A DNA stretch of 64,000 nt from CAIODY01 sp046051225 (GCA_046051225.1 JBJOOR010000011.1:1-64000); one strand, 5' to 3'. Positions 46,808 through 55,590 are shown, counted from the first letter of the stretch. Made by a program: numbers and translations. The notes: generated by a model not told the origin, from the sequence alone.

Positions 46808-47755
46808 TCAGCTCAAATCGTTTCTTTTTTTCAACAATTCTGGTAAATTTTTTAGCGCTGCCATTTCTTTCATTTTCTCTCTGGCTTCTTGCACAGGCGA
46901 ACCAAAGTAAACCTTATTACCATCAATGCTTTTAGCTACGCCGCTTTGAGCATATACAATTGCATTTTCGCCAATTACTAAATCTTTATTTACACCCACT
47001 TGCCCCCAAAGAATTACATTATCTTCTATTTTTGTTTTACCTGCAATACCTACTTGAGCAGCAAATAAACAATTTTTGCCCACCACAGTACCATGCCCAA
47101 TATGCACTTGGTTATCAATTTTGGTTCCCCAGCCAATTATTGTATCGCCCGAAACTCCTTTATCAATCGTACATCCACAGCCTATTTCAACATTGGCATG
47201 AATGATTACTCTGCCGCAAGATTCTAATTTATCATAAAATATATGGGGCAAATTTCGCTTCTTATAATAAAATGCATCGCCGCCAATTACAGTGCCGCTT
47301 TGAATGATAACATTATCGCCTATTTCACAAAAATCATAAATACTTACATTGGCATGAATCAAACAATTTTTACCAATTTTTACATGATTGCCCACATATA
47401 CATTCGGCTGCAAATGAGTGCCTTCGCCTATTACAGCGCTTGGCGAAATACTTTGAAATGATTTTTCGAAAGGGCGAAATTGTTTTACTAAAAAAACATA
47501 ATCACGAAATGGATCATCGCTTATCAATAATGTTTTTCCTGCTGGGCAATCTACTTCTTTATTTATAATAATAATGGTAGCAGCAGATTGCAAAGCTTTA
47601 TCATAATATTTTGGATGATCAACAAATGATGCATCGCCATTTTCTACTTTATGAATTTCATTAATGCCATGCAATAAATTAGAAGTGCTACCAATTAATT
47701 TAGCCGAAATTAAATTGGCAATTTCTTGAATTGGAATAGGTTGAGATAATTTCAT
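46808..47755 (-). CDS. lpxD: UDP-3-O-acylglucosamine N-acyltransferase family (LpxD-like)
   Basis: 315 residues: an N-terminal uridine-binding domain of about 100 residues, then a left-handed parallel beta-helix of hexapeptide repeats from about residue 105, with His218 and His221 in VHIGHG corresponding to the catalytic region of LpxD, and a helical C-terminus. LpxD transfers a hydroxyacyl chain to UDP-3-O-acylglucosamine in lipid A synthesis. It is shorter than typical Bacteroidota LpxD proteins (roughly 330-350 residues by my recollection), so a paralogue with another sugar substrate is possible. It lies 9 bp after a crotonase gene. Confidence 0.78.
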   Translation of the reverse strand: MKLSQPIPIQEIANLISAKLIGSTSNLLHGINEIHKVENGDASFVDHPKYYDKALQSAATIIIINKEVDCPAGKTLLISDDPFRDYVFLVKQFRPFEKSFQSISPSAVIGEGTHLQPNVYVGNHVKIGKNCLIHANVSIYDFCEIGDNVIIQSGTVIGGDAFYYKKRNLPHIFYDKLESCGRVIIHANVEIGCGCTIDKGVSGDTIIGWGTKIDNQVHIGHGTVVGKNCLFAAQVGIAGKTKIEDNVILWGQVGVNKDLVIGENAIVYAQSGVAKSIDGNKVYFGSPVQEAREKMKEMAALKNLPELLKKRNDLS

Positions 47756-47764
47756 TTTCTATAA

Positions 47765-48544
47765 TTATTGACCAGTAAAATTTGCTTTTCTTTTTTCAAC
47801 AAATGCAGTTGTACCCTCCTTAAAATCTGTTGTATCAAAGCATTGTGCAAATGATGCAATTTCGTATTGAAAAGCGCCATGTTGCGGTTCAAAATGAGCA
47901 TTTACACATTCAATTACTTTAGCTATTGCCACTGGCCCTTTCGTAAAAATTTTATTCAAAATTTCGGTACATTTTTCAATCAAATTTTCTTGCGGTACTA
48001 CATGATTTGCCAAGCCTAAATTTAATGCATCATTTGCCGAAATCATATCAGTAGTCATCATCAATTCTAATGCTTTTCCTTTGCCGATGTATTGTATAAA
48101 ACGTTGTGTGCCACCATAACCAGGAATGATTCCTAAATTAACTTCGGGCTGACCAAATTTTGCATTTTCAGCAGCAATTCGCATATGGCAACTCATAGCC
48201 AATTCGCAACCACCGCCTAATGCAAACCCATTAACGGCAGCTATTACAGGCTTATTACAATTTTCAATCATGTTCAAAACTGCATGACCATTTGATGCCA
48301 TTAATTTTGCTTGATGTGTAGAATAATTTGCAAATTCAGCAATATCGGCACCAGCCACAAAAGCTTTGCTGCCGCTACCAGTAATAATTACACCTTTAAT
48401 AGAAGCGCTATCATTTACAGTTTGCATAGCAGAACGCAAATCGCTGATAACTGTTGAATTCAACGAATTCATTTTATCAGGACGATTAATAGTGATAGTA
48501 AAAATTCCGCTTTCTAAATTCGTAAGTATAGTTTCGTAAGCCAT
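47765..48544 (-). CDS. Enoyl-CoA hydratase/isomerase (crotonase family)
   Basis: 259 residues. Crotonase features: RPDKMNSLN near the start, the oxyanion-hole loop KAFVAGADI, and both catalytic glutamates in GGGCELAMSC and GQPEVNLGIIPGYGG, then the trimer helix end FVEKRKANF. With both glutamates it should hydrate 2-enoyl-CoA in fatty-acid oxidation or a related pathway. It is first in an operon with lpxD, an unusual partnership. Confidence 0.9.
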   Translation of the reverse strand: MAYETILTNLESGIFTITINRPDKMNSLNSTVISDLRSAMQTVNDSASIKGVIITGSGSKAFVAGADIAEFANYSTHQAKLMASNGHAVLNMIENCNKPVIAAVNGFALGGGCELAMSCHMRIAAENAKFGQPEVNLGIIPGYGGTQRFIQYIGKGKALELMMTTDMISANDALNLGLANHVVPQENLIEKCTEILNKIFTKGPVAIAKVIECVNAHFEPQHGAFQYEIASFAQCFDTTDFKEGTTAFVEKRKANFTGQ

Positions 48545-48564
48545 AAATAAATTTTGATTTTCAT

Positions 48565-48572
48565 CAAAGATA
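48565..48572 (-). promoter_or_regulatory. -7 box of the crotonase-lpxD operon
   Basis: The minus strand reads TATCTTTG, an exact TAnnTTTG match 20 bp before the crotonase start. The -33 region has no TTG. Confidence 0.45.
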
Positions 48573-48627
48573 GTAATCTGTTTTTATTCTACTTTTACTT
48601 TTAAATAACTTTTAAACAAGAAAAGTA

Positions 48628-49341
48628 ATGTTACATTTTATTTCATTTTTTTTGAGTTGGTGGTTTGCATTATTACCTGCAAAAAATGATAATCAATTAT
48701 GCATAGATTTTATTCCAATGGTTGATACTACTGTATTACAATTGGATAATAAAATTTATTGCATTAATGGTAAAGATTCGTTTCGCATTTCGGAATTGAA
48801 ATGTTATGTAGGAAATTTTGAATTTGAATCAGCCGAAAAAAAATTAAGCATTTTAGATAATCGCTATTATTTATTAGATACCGAAGACAGCATTAGCTTG
48901 CATCGTGATTTTAATCTTGATCAAATTTCAATTATTAGAAGTATTGATTTTACCATCGGAATAGATAGCTTAACCAATGTAAGTGGCGCAATGGCAGATG
49001 ATTTAGACCCAACCAAAGGAATGTTTTGGGCTTGGAATACAGGCTATATTAATGCAAAATTATCGGGCAGTTCAAACAGTTGCAAAACCGTTCATCATGC
49101 TTTTGAATTTCATATTGGCGGATACAAACATCCATTTAATACCTTACGAAAAATACATTTAGAATTAACCCAACCTATTGTATGCGTTAAATGGCAAGGC
49201 TCATTAAAAATTAAAATGAATATAGCCGAATGGCTTAAAAATATTGATGTATCAAAAATGAATAATGTGGTTGAACCATCTGCCAATGCTATGTTTGTAG
49301 CAGATAATTATTCAAAAATGTTTAGTGTAATTTATGAATAA
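48628..49341 (+). CDS. MbnP-like copper-binding protein
   Basis: 237 residues with a weak signal peptide (FISFFLSWWFALLPA). The motif GMFWAWNTGYINAKLSG (residues 131-147, Trp134 and Trp136) and HHAFEFHIGGY nearby match the MbnP family. In studied members a conserved Trp is oxidised to kynurenine by the MauG-like enzyme MbnH, and the protein binds copper in the periplasm. The next gene, overlapping by 8 bp, is a dihaem MauG/MbnH-type protein, which supports the family call. No methanobactin precursor is visible. Confidence 0.8.
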   Translation: MLHFISFFLSWWFALLPAKNDNQLCIDFIPMVDTTVLQLDNKIYCINGKDSFRISELKCYVGNFEFESAEKKLSILDNRYYLLDTEDSISLHRDFNLDQISIIRSIDFTIGIDSLTNVSGAMADDLDPTKGMFWAWNTGYINAKLSGSSNSCKTVHHAFEFHIGGYKHPFNTLRKIHLELTQPIVCVKWQGSLKIKMNIAEWLKNIDVSKMNNVVEPSANAMFVADNYSKMFSVIYE

Positions 49342-50371
49342 TTATTTTTTGAAAATATTATTTACGTTATTTTTTTGTACAATAATTTTTGTTGTACAAT
49401 CATCATTTACAACAAATAAAAACGAAATAAAATTTATTCAACCTAAAGGTTTTCCAAAACCATTTTATGATTTTTCGAAAAATAAAATTACCGAAGCTGG
49501 ATTTAAATTAGGCAGAAAATTATTTTATGACCCTATACTTTCAAAAGATAGTTCAACATCTTGTAATAGCTGCCACTTGCAGTTTACAGGCTTTACACAT
49601 GTTGATCATGCCTTTAGTCATGGCATTGGCGGACAAACAGGAAATCGCAATTCGCCAACCTTGCAAAACTTGGCTTGGCAGAAATTTTTTATGTGGGATG
49701 GTGGTGTTACAAATTTAGAAATGCAACCCATCAACCCAATTGAAAACCCAATAGAAATGGGAAATAAAATGAAAAATGTGGTTGAAAAATTAAACCATTC
49801 ATATTATTACAAAACTAAATTTTACCAAGCTTTTGGCGATTCAACTATTACTGGGCAGCATTTGTTAAAAGCACTTTCGCAGTTTTTAGTAATGCTTGAA
49901 TCTACCAATTCAAAATATGATAAAGTAAAACGTGGCGAAGAAAAATTTACAGCAAATGAAGAAAATGGATTTCAAATTTTTAAGAAAAATTGCGCCGCTT
50001 GCCATACTGGAAATTTACTAACTGATGGTACATTTCATAACACAGGATTAAATTATGATGCTGAATTAAAAGATGTTGGTAGAATGAAAATTACCCAGGA
50101 CAAAAACGATTCACTAAAATTCAAAACACCTACATTACGCAATATTGCTGTATCCTATCCGTATATGCATGATGGACGATTTAAAAAATTAGAACAAGTA
50201 ATTGATTTTTATACCGAAGATAAAAGTAAGAATATATCAGTAGATAAAATTTTGAAACGTAAAATTATTTTATCGGTACAAGAAAAAAAAGATGTGCTTG
50301 CATTTTTACAAACACTTACAGATAAAGAGTTTTTGTTTGATTTGCGGTTTAGGGATTATGCGAATGAATAG
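49334..50371 (+). CDS. Dihaem cytochrome c peroxidase/MauG family (MbnH-like)
   Basis: 345 residues. A membrane-type signal (LKILFTLFFCTIIFVVQSSF) is followed by two c-type haem sites, CNSCH at 77-81 and CAACH at 220-224, and LGRKLFYDPILSKD and PYMHDGRFKKLE, all usual for bacterial CcpA/MauG proteins. MauG and MbnH use the two haems to oxidise protein Trp rather than to reduce peroxide. The start overlaps the MbnP-like gene, so the MbnP product is the most likely substrate. A plain peroxidase role cannot be excluded from sequence alone. Confidence 0.85.
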   Translation: MNNYFLKILFTLFFCTIIFVVQSSFTTNKNEIKFIQPKGFPKPFYDFSKNKITEAGFKLGRKLFYDPILSKDSSTSCNSCHLQFTGFTHVDHAFSHGIGGQTGNRNSPTLQNLAWQKFFMWDGGVTNLEMQPINPIENPIEMGNKMKNVVEKLNHSYYYKTKFYQAFGDSTITGQHLLKALSQFLVMLESTNSKYDKVKRGEEKFTANEENGFQIFKKNCAACHTGNLLTDGTFHNTGLNYDAELKDVGRMKITQDKNDSLKFKTPTLRNIAVSYPYMHDGRFKKLEQVIDFYTEDKSKNISVDKILKRKIILSVQEKKDVLAFLQTLTDKEFLFDLRFRDYANE

Positions 50372-50376
50372 ATTAT

Positions 50377-51096
50377 TTATAAAATTAAACTTACACCAAA
50401 TCCCACTACCAAACAAATAATTTTATACCATTTAATTTGATGTTTGTTGTTGGTGGTTTCAAAAATAATAGTGGTGCTAATGTGTAATAATGTACCACAA
50501 ATTAAACCTATGGCAGCACCAAATATTTGTGGCGAAAACATTTCAGAATTTTTATACATCGAAAAAAATAAAAGGGCAATGGGTGTGATAATTGAAAATC
50601 CTGTAATCCAAATTAATCTTTTGAATTTAGTAGAAACCGTATGTGATACCAAACAAGCTAATGCAAAGCATTCTGGCACTTTATGCAATATTAATCCAAC
50701 TAATAATCCTGAAAATAAATTCGTATTTTGAAATGATTCAACCAATGGTGCGGCTTCGAAAAAAGCATGAATACCTAACCCAATTATGATATAAATTAAT
50801 TTTTGTAAAGGCAAATGTTCATGTACATGTGTATGCCCATGCTCAACGCCTTGCGAAAATTGTTGAATAATATGTTGCAGAAAAAAACCAGCTAAAACCC
50901 ATACCAAAGTAAGCTCACCATAATGCTCAACCGAATGTGGAATGATGTGGCGAATCATTATTGAAAATAAATAAGCGCCTGTAGCAATCAACAAATAACT
51001 AATTAGTTTTTGCTTTTCATGCGGAATTAAAAAGCTTAGCAATCCGCCGCCAAGCCCTGCTGCAAAGATGAATAATATGGTAATGTATAAGTTCAA
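50377..51096 (-). CDS. ZIP family metal transporter
   Basis: 239 residues, seven or eight membrane helices. The cytoplasmic His-rich loop HGHTHVHEH and the two metal-binding helix motifs GIHAFFEAAPL (His-x3-Glu) and HKVPECFAL (His-x3-Glu) are intact, as in ZIP transporters that import Zn2+, Fe2+ or Mn2+. It is convergent with the MbnP/MbnH pair, its stop 6 bp from the end of the mbnH-like gene, and it overlaps the PAP2 gene by 4 bp (ATGA), so it is cotranscribed with PAP2. Confidence 0.9.
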   Translation of the reverse strand: MNLYITILFIFAAGLGGGLLSFLIPHEKQKLISYLLIATGAYLFSIMIRHIIPHSVEHYGELTLVWVLAGFFLQHIIQQFSQGVEHGHTHVHEHLPLQKLIYIIIGLGIHAFFEAAPLVESFQNTNLFSGLLVGLILHKVPECFALACLVSHTVSTKFKRLIWITGFSIITPIALLFFSMYKNSEMFSPQIFGAAIGLICGTLLHISTTIIFETTNNKHQIKWYKIICLVVGFGVSLIL

Positions 51097-51674
51097 TTAA
51101 ATTGTAATTGTTGGGTTATAGGTAAATATTTTTTGTATAAAAAGCTAGTAAAATAGCCACATGCAGCGCCTACTAATAATCCACAAGTAACATCAATGGG
51201 ATAATGTACGCCAACATAAATTTGCGAAAAGCCTACCATACATGGAAACAATAAAAGCAAATATTTTTTGTTTTTAAAATAAGGCGCAAATACCATCATC
51301 ATAAAAAAACATACACTCATATTATTAGCTGCATGACTGCTGGTAAAACTATAACCGTGTGGGCAGCCTACTAATAAATTAATTTTTCCCACCCATCGTG
51401 CATCCATGCATGGGCGAAGGCGCATGAAATATATTTTGAAAAAATGACTGCTGATTAAATCGCTTAAACCCATAGTGGCGGCTAAAAACATTACCAACCA
51501 CAAACCTTTTAATCTATATTTTAAAATAAAAAAACATGCTAACGTAATATAAAACCAACGCAAATAAATAGGATTACGCAAAGCCATAAAAAAATTATTC
51601 AGCCAAGGCAAATTGCCTTTTTGATTAATTAATTCGAATAAACTGTAATCAATATTTTTAAAAAATTCTTTCAA
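51093..51674 (-). CDS. PAP2-type membrane phosphatase
   Basis: 193 residues with about five membrane helices. The three PAP2 signature blocks are in order: KIYFMRLRPC (K-x6-RP), YSFTSSHA (PSGH-like, Ser-Ser-His), and SQIYVGVHYPID (S-Q/R-x5-H-x3-D). Enzymes of this class remove phosphate from undecaprenyl diphosphate or from lipid A or phosphatidate; the exact substrate is unclear. It is first in an operon with the ZIP transporter. Confidence 0.88.
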   Translation of the reverse strand: MKEFFKNIDYSLFELINQKGNLPWLNNFFMALRNPIYLRWFYITLACFFILKYRLKGLWLVMFLAATMGLSDLISSHFFKIYFMRLRPCMDARWVGKINLLVGCPHGYSFTSSHAANNMSVCFFMMMVFAPYFKNKKYLLLLFPCMVGFSQIYVGVHYPIDVTCGLLVGAACGYFTSFLYKKYLPITQQLQFN

Positions 51675-51867
51675 GTAAAATATAGTTTATAGGGTAAAAG
51701 TAAAACTAAAAAAATAGATTATTGAAAAGAATGGCAATGGTAATTTTTAATTGGGAACAATTTTTTTTGTAATAGGATTAGGGCAATTTATATTTTAATT
51801 GAATAAAAATGATTAAATAATAATACCATAAATACGATTTGTAATTTACTTTTAAACTGATTAAATG

Positions 51868-51898
51868 TTGTAATTGTATAGCAAAATCAATACGTTTG
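51868..51898 (+). promoter_or_regulatory. Promoter of the alanine-dehydrogenase-like operon
   Basis: TTG (51868-51870) and TACGTTTG (51891-51898) are 20 bp apart, a full Bacteroidota consensus, with the ATG 24 bp further on. Confidence 0.75.
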
Positions 51899-51921
51899 CA
51901 GTAGATAAACAAAATACATAA

Positions 51922-53118
51922 ATGAAAATAGGAGTAATTAGAGAAGGCAAAAATCCACCAGATAATCGGGTGGCGTTAAGTCCGCATCAATGCAAAGTGG
52001 TGGAAAGAAAATATTCGAATATTGATTTAGTAGTACAGCCTTCGCCTATCAGATGTTATAGCGATGAAGAGTATATGCAGGCAGGTATAACCATGCAAGA
52101 AGATTTATCTGATTGCGATATTTTATTAGGAATTAAAGAAGTACCGATTGATAAATTGATGGATAATAAAACCTATTTATTTTTCTCTCATACAAAAAAG
52201 AAACAGCCACACAACAAAAATTTATTGCAACAAATCATTAAAAAAAATATAAGATTGGTAGATTACGAATGCCTTACTTATAGCGATGGGCAACGTGTTT
52301 TAGGGTTTGGATTTTTTGCAGGAATTGTAGGCGCTCATAATGGACTATTAGCTTACGGAAAAAAAACAAACACCTTTAAACTGCCGCCAGTTCATCGTTT
52401 TAAAGATTTTAGAGAAGTGATTCATCAATATTTTGAAGTAAAATTACCCAACATAAAAATTGTTTCAACGGGCAATGGCAGAGTAAGTACGGGTGTACAA
52501 GAAACGATGAATATGTTTGACATTAAACGGGTTGATAAAAATGAATTTATCAATAAAAATTTTGAATACCCTGTGTATTGTGAGTTAACAGCCGATGATT
52601 TATACAAACATAAAGACACACATGTGTATCATCGTAAAGATTTTAGAAATCATCCCGAAAATTATTATTGCGATTTTAAACCATTTTATAAAGCGGCTGA
52701 TGTGATGTTGAATGGTGTGTATTGGCAAAAAGGAATTGCGCCATTTTTTACTTTAGAAGAAATGCGATTGGCAGATTTTAATTTACAAGTAATAGCCGAT
52801 ATTACTTGCGATGTAAATGGTTCGATACCTTGTAATGTAGATGCAACAACGATTGCCGACCCCACTTATGGCTTCGACCCAAAAACATTTAGCCGTACAA
52901 AACCATTTCAATTGGGCATGGTTGATGTGATGGCAGTTGATAATTTGCCTAATGAATTGCCACGTGATGCATCTGATTTTTTTGGCGTACAGCTTACTAA
53001 AAATATATTGCCCGAATTACTAAAAGATGAAAGCGAATTGATTGATAGAGCAACGATTGCAAGAGATGGAAAACTAACAAACCATTACAGTTATTTAAGT
53101 GATTATGTAGCCGATTAA
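51922..53118 (+). CDS. Alanine dehydrogenase/PNT-like (saccharopine dehydrogenase-type) oxidoreductase
   Basis: 398 residues. The N-terminus KIGVIREGKNPPDNRVALSP and the strand ILLGIKEVPIDKL are typical of the AlaDh/PNT substrate domain. Residues 170-240 should form the NAD-binding domain (KIVSTGNGRVSTGVQETM, where the usual G-x-G-x-x-G occurs as G-N-G-R-V-S-T-G). The end holds ADITCDVNGSIPCN and ADPTYGFDP, found in lysine-ketoglutarate reductase/saccharopine dehydrogenase relatives. The true substrate is uncertain. It has its own consensus promoter and lies 12 bp before the LysM protein. Confidence 0.75.
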   Translation: MKIGVIREGKNPPDNRVALSPHQCKVVERKYSNIDLVVQPSPIRCYSDEEYMQAGITMQEDLSDCDILLGIKEVPIDKLMDNKTYLFFSHTKKKQPHNKNLLQQIIKKNIRLVDYECLTYSDGQRVLGFGFFAGIVGAHNGLLAYGKKTNTFKLPPVHRFKDFREVIHQYFEVKLPNIKIVSTGNGRVSTGVQETMNMFDIKRVDKNEFINKNFEYPVYCELTADDLYKHKDTHVYHRKDFRNHPENYYCDFKPFYKAADVMLNGVYWQKGIAPFFTLEEMRLADFNLQVIADITCDVNGSIPCNVDATTIADPTYGFDPKTFSRTKPFQLGMVDVMAVDNLPNELPRDASDFFGVQLTKNILPELLKDESELIDRATIARDGKLTNHYSYLSDYVAD

Positions 53119-53130
53119 AAAAACTTTACC

Positions 53131-54066
53131 ATGAAAAAAAGTATTTTATTTTTTTGTTTGATTTCATTATTTGCACTTGATGTAAAAGCGCAGGATACAT
53201 TATTTGCTATAGTTCAAAAAGATAAATTATTTATTCCACATATTGTTTTGCCGAAGCAAAATTTATATCGCATTAGTCGTTATTATTCATCATCGGTTGT
53301 TGATATAAAAATTTTGAATCGAATGCAAGAAGACACAGTAAAAATTGGTTCTATTATTAATATTCCATTAGTACGAAAAAACTTCACTATTCATCCTAAT
53401 AAAAATAAAACTGATGTAAAATATCAACCCGTTTATTTACAAGCAAATTCTATTAAAAACCTTAGAACATTGATGAATGCTGTGCCATACGAACAAGAAG
53501 ATTTTGAATCGTTTTTAAAAAAGAAGAAAATAAATTTTAATGCGAAACAAAATTGCATGATTGGTTATATTGAATTAAGAGATATTTCGTTAACGCCAAT
53601 TGCCGAAAAAAAGATAGTTGAAATTGAAAAACCAATTATCGAAATTAAAAAAGATAGTCTTGTGAAAATTGAAATAAAAGACACTTCTGTTTCAAAAAAA
53701 ATTATAGCAAAAACTGATTCCATTATTGTGCATAAACAACCAACACAACTAATGTTGTTAGAAAAAATGTATTCAAAATCCGAAGCTATTGAGCAAATGG
53801 AAAAAGGACCTGCATTAAGCTTTGCAGTAGATTCGTTAGGCAATTTTCAAAAAGGATTTTATGCCTTGCATAACACATTACCTGTGGGCTCAATTGTGAA
53901 ATTAAAAAATCCGATGAACGAAAATGAAGTGTATGTAAAAATATTAGGAAAGATACCAGAAATAGCTGGCAATCAACGTTGCATCATCAAAATATCTCAT
54001 GAAGCTGCTATTTATTTAGATGCAAAAGATGAAAGATATTTGGTTGAAATATTTTATCATCAATAA
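53131..54066 (+). CDS. LysM protein with C-terminal double-psi-barrel-like domain
   Basis: 311 residues with a signal peptide (KKSILFFCLISLFALDVKA, cut before QDTL). A LysM-like domain covers about residues 30-85 (LPKQNLYRISRYYSSSVVDI, ILNRMQEDTVKIGSIINIP). A middle region rich in Lys/Glu/Ile is probably unstructured. The C-terminal 75 residues (FYALHNTLPVGSIVKLKNP, then NEVYVKILGKIP) resemble the RlpA/double-psi beta-barrel, but its catalytic Asp is not evident. I expect a peptidoglycan-associated periplasmic protein. Confidence 0.7.
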   Translation: MKKSILFFCLISLFALDVKAQDTLFAIVQKDKLFIPHIVLPKQNLYRISRYYSSSVVDIKILNRMQEDTVKIGSIINIPLVRKNFTIHPNKNKTDVKYQPVYLQANSIKNLRTLMNAVPYEQEDFESFLKKKKINFNAKQNCMIGYIELRDISLTPIAEKKIVEIEKPIIEIKKDSLVKIEIKDTSVSKKIIAKTDSIIVHKQPTQLMLLEKMYSKSEAIEQMEKGPALSFAVDSLGNFQKGFYALHNTLPVGSIVKLKNPMNENEVYVKILGKIPEIAGNQRCIIKISHEAAIYLDAKDERYLVEIFYHQ

Positions 54067-54069
54067 AAT

Positions 54070-54825
54070 CTATCCCCATTTTTTTATCAATTCTTTGGCT
54101 TCAATAATATAATCTTTATCATCCTGTGTAGTTGGTTTTAACAACAACATTTTATTTAATAACGCTATTGCATCTGCATCTTTTTTAATTTCATGCAATG
54201 ATTTTGCGGCATCTAAATAATACAATAAATAGGTTGGATTTAACTGAATTGCTTTTTGAAGAAATGTACAAGATGTATTAATATTTGCCGTAGGCAAACC
54301 GCCAAACAATAGATTCACAGCCGCTTTTTCGGCAAAATTCAAATTATAAACTTCATAATGCCACTTGCCTAAAAGATGATAACCGCCTGCATGATTTGGA
54401 TTTAGCTGAATACATTTTTCGCCTAATAATTTTATTTCTTTACTCAATTTTATTTTTTCTTTAGATGAAGAAATCAAAGCAATTCGGCCTAATGCAACAC
54501 CCATCACATAATTAGCTTCAGCTTCGTTAGGATATTGGCGCAAAGCCGCTTCAGCAAATATTTTTGATGCTTTGTAATAATCGTCTCGTTTTTTATTATT
54601 GGTTTGTCTGTTGCCTTCTTTATCGGCATAAAAAGCTGTCATGGTTAAGGCTTCAAGATTGGTATTATTAACTTTTACAGCTTTTACTAAAATAGGATAA
54701 GCTTCAGTTTCGTTTAATGTTTTAAGCAATGTTTTTGCTTGAAGTATCAATTCGGCTTGTGTTTGAGCCGAAGTGCAAAAACTAAAAGATGTAATTATTG
54801 AAGTAAGAATAATTATTTTTTTCAT
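54070..54825 (-). CDS. Secreted TPR-repeat protein
   Basis: 251 residues with a signal peptide (KKIIILTSIITSFSFCTSA, cut before QTQ). Helical repeats with TPR spacing follow: AKTLLKTLNETEAYPILVKA, AALRQYPNEAEANYVMGVAL, AIQLNPTYLLYYLDAAKSL and AIALLNKMLLLKPT. The NPNHAGGYHLLGKWHYEV segment is reminiscent of the RMD1-like TPR group. It would be a periplasmic protein of unknown partner. Convergent with the LysM gene, 3 bp apart. Confidence 0.75.
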   Translation of the reverse strand: MKKIIILTSIITSFSFCTSAQTQAELILQAKTLLKTLNETEAYPILVKAVKVNNTNLEALTMTAFYADKEGNRQTNNKKRDDYYKASKIFAEAALRQYPNEAEANYVMGVALGRIALISSSKEKIKLSKEIKLLGEKCIQLNPNHAGGYHLLGKWHYEVYNLNFAEKAAVNLLFGGLPTANINTSCTFLQKAIQLNPTYLLYYLDAAKSLHEIKKDADAIALLNKMLLLKPTTQDDKDYIIEAKELIKKWG

Positions 54826-54915
54826 GCCTATTTTTTTTCAAAAATAATAATACTAATGTGAACCAAAAACAAAAGCTATTTTTACAACATAAATTTCTTC
54901 AAACTGAAGTAAAAA

Positions 54916-55362
54916 ATGAACAAGCCAAAATATCTGTACAAATCTGAAGAATTTCTGAAAGTGTATGAATTTGTAAGTGAAGGATTAAAAGGAAACGTAA
55001 AAAAAGTAGTTCAATTTACTGAAACAGGAACTCAAAATGTTTATAATCTTGCATTTGGAGATTTTAATGACGCCACAAATTTGATTGATGATTTATCCAT
55101 AACAAATAATGGAGATAGCTTAAAAGTATTAGCTACAGTGGCTTCTATAGTTTATGCATTTACCGAAAAATATCCCGATGCATGGATTTTTGCAACTAGT
55201 AGCACAAATGTTCGAACTCGACTTTATAGAATGGGTATTACAAATAACTTGGTAGAAATTAAGGAGGATTTTGAAGTTTATGGTTTAACAGAGGATGGAA
55301 ATTGGGCAGAATTTATTACTGGCGAAGATTATGAAGCATTTTTAATAACAAAAAAAAGATAA
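54916..55362 (+). CDS. DUF6934 family protein
   Basis: 148 residues without signal peptide. It matches the DUF6934 pattern seen in many Bacteroidota: YEFVSEGLKGNVKKVVQF, LAFGDF, then LATVASIVYAFTEKYPDAWI and FATSSTNVRTRLYRMGI. No function is established. A 57-codon frame starts 12 bp after its stop, and pairs of this kind are often found together, suggesting a two-gene module. Confidence 0.75.
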   Translation: MNKPKYLYKSEEFLKVYEFVSEGLKGNVKKVVQFTETGTQNVYNLAFGDFNDATNLIDDLSITNNGDSLKVLATVASIVYAFTEKYPDAWIFATSSTNVRTRLYRMGITNNLVEIKEDFEVYGLTEDGNWAEFITGEDYEAFLITKKR

Positions 55363-55374
55363 TACCTTTGCTAT

Positions 55375-55548
55375 ATGACAATAGAACAACTTAATTCGTC
55401 AAAAGTGCCTGTAATTGTTTTTGATAAAAAACTAGAACAATTTAGGGATAAAGTTTTGTTTCCTGAAAAGGTAGCTCAAGCCAACAAAATACTTTCTAAG
55501 GTTGGATTGCCCAATACAAAAACATTATCTTCTGATAAGCAAAAATAA
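55375..55548 (+). CDS. Small 57-residue partner of the DUF6934 gene
   Basis: ATG 55375 encodes 57 residues beginning MTIEQLNSSKVPVIVFDKKL and ending in SSDKQK. It is hydrophilic, with a short strand (VPVIVF), then a helical segment EQFRDKVLFPEKVAQANKIL. It lies 12 bp behind the DUF6934 gene and 42 bp before the ridA-type gene. It is too small for automatic ORF calling but has a good start and codon use like its neighbours. It could be a regulator, an antitoxin or a cofactor of DUF6934. Confidence 0.55.
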   Translation: MTIEQLNSSKVPVIVFDKKLEQFRDKVLFPEKVAQANKILSKVGLPNTKTLSSDKQK

Positions 55549-55590
55549 AATTGCTTCCTCTTTTAATTTTAATACTTAATCGTTAATTTA

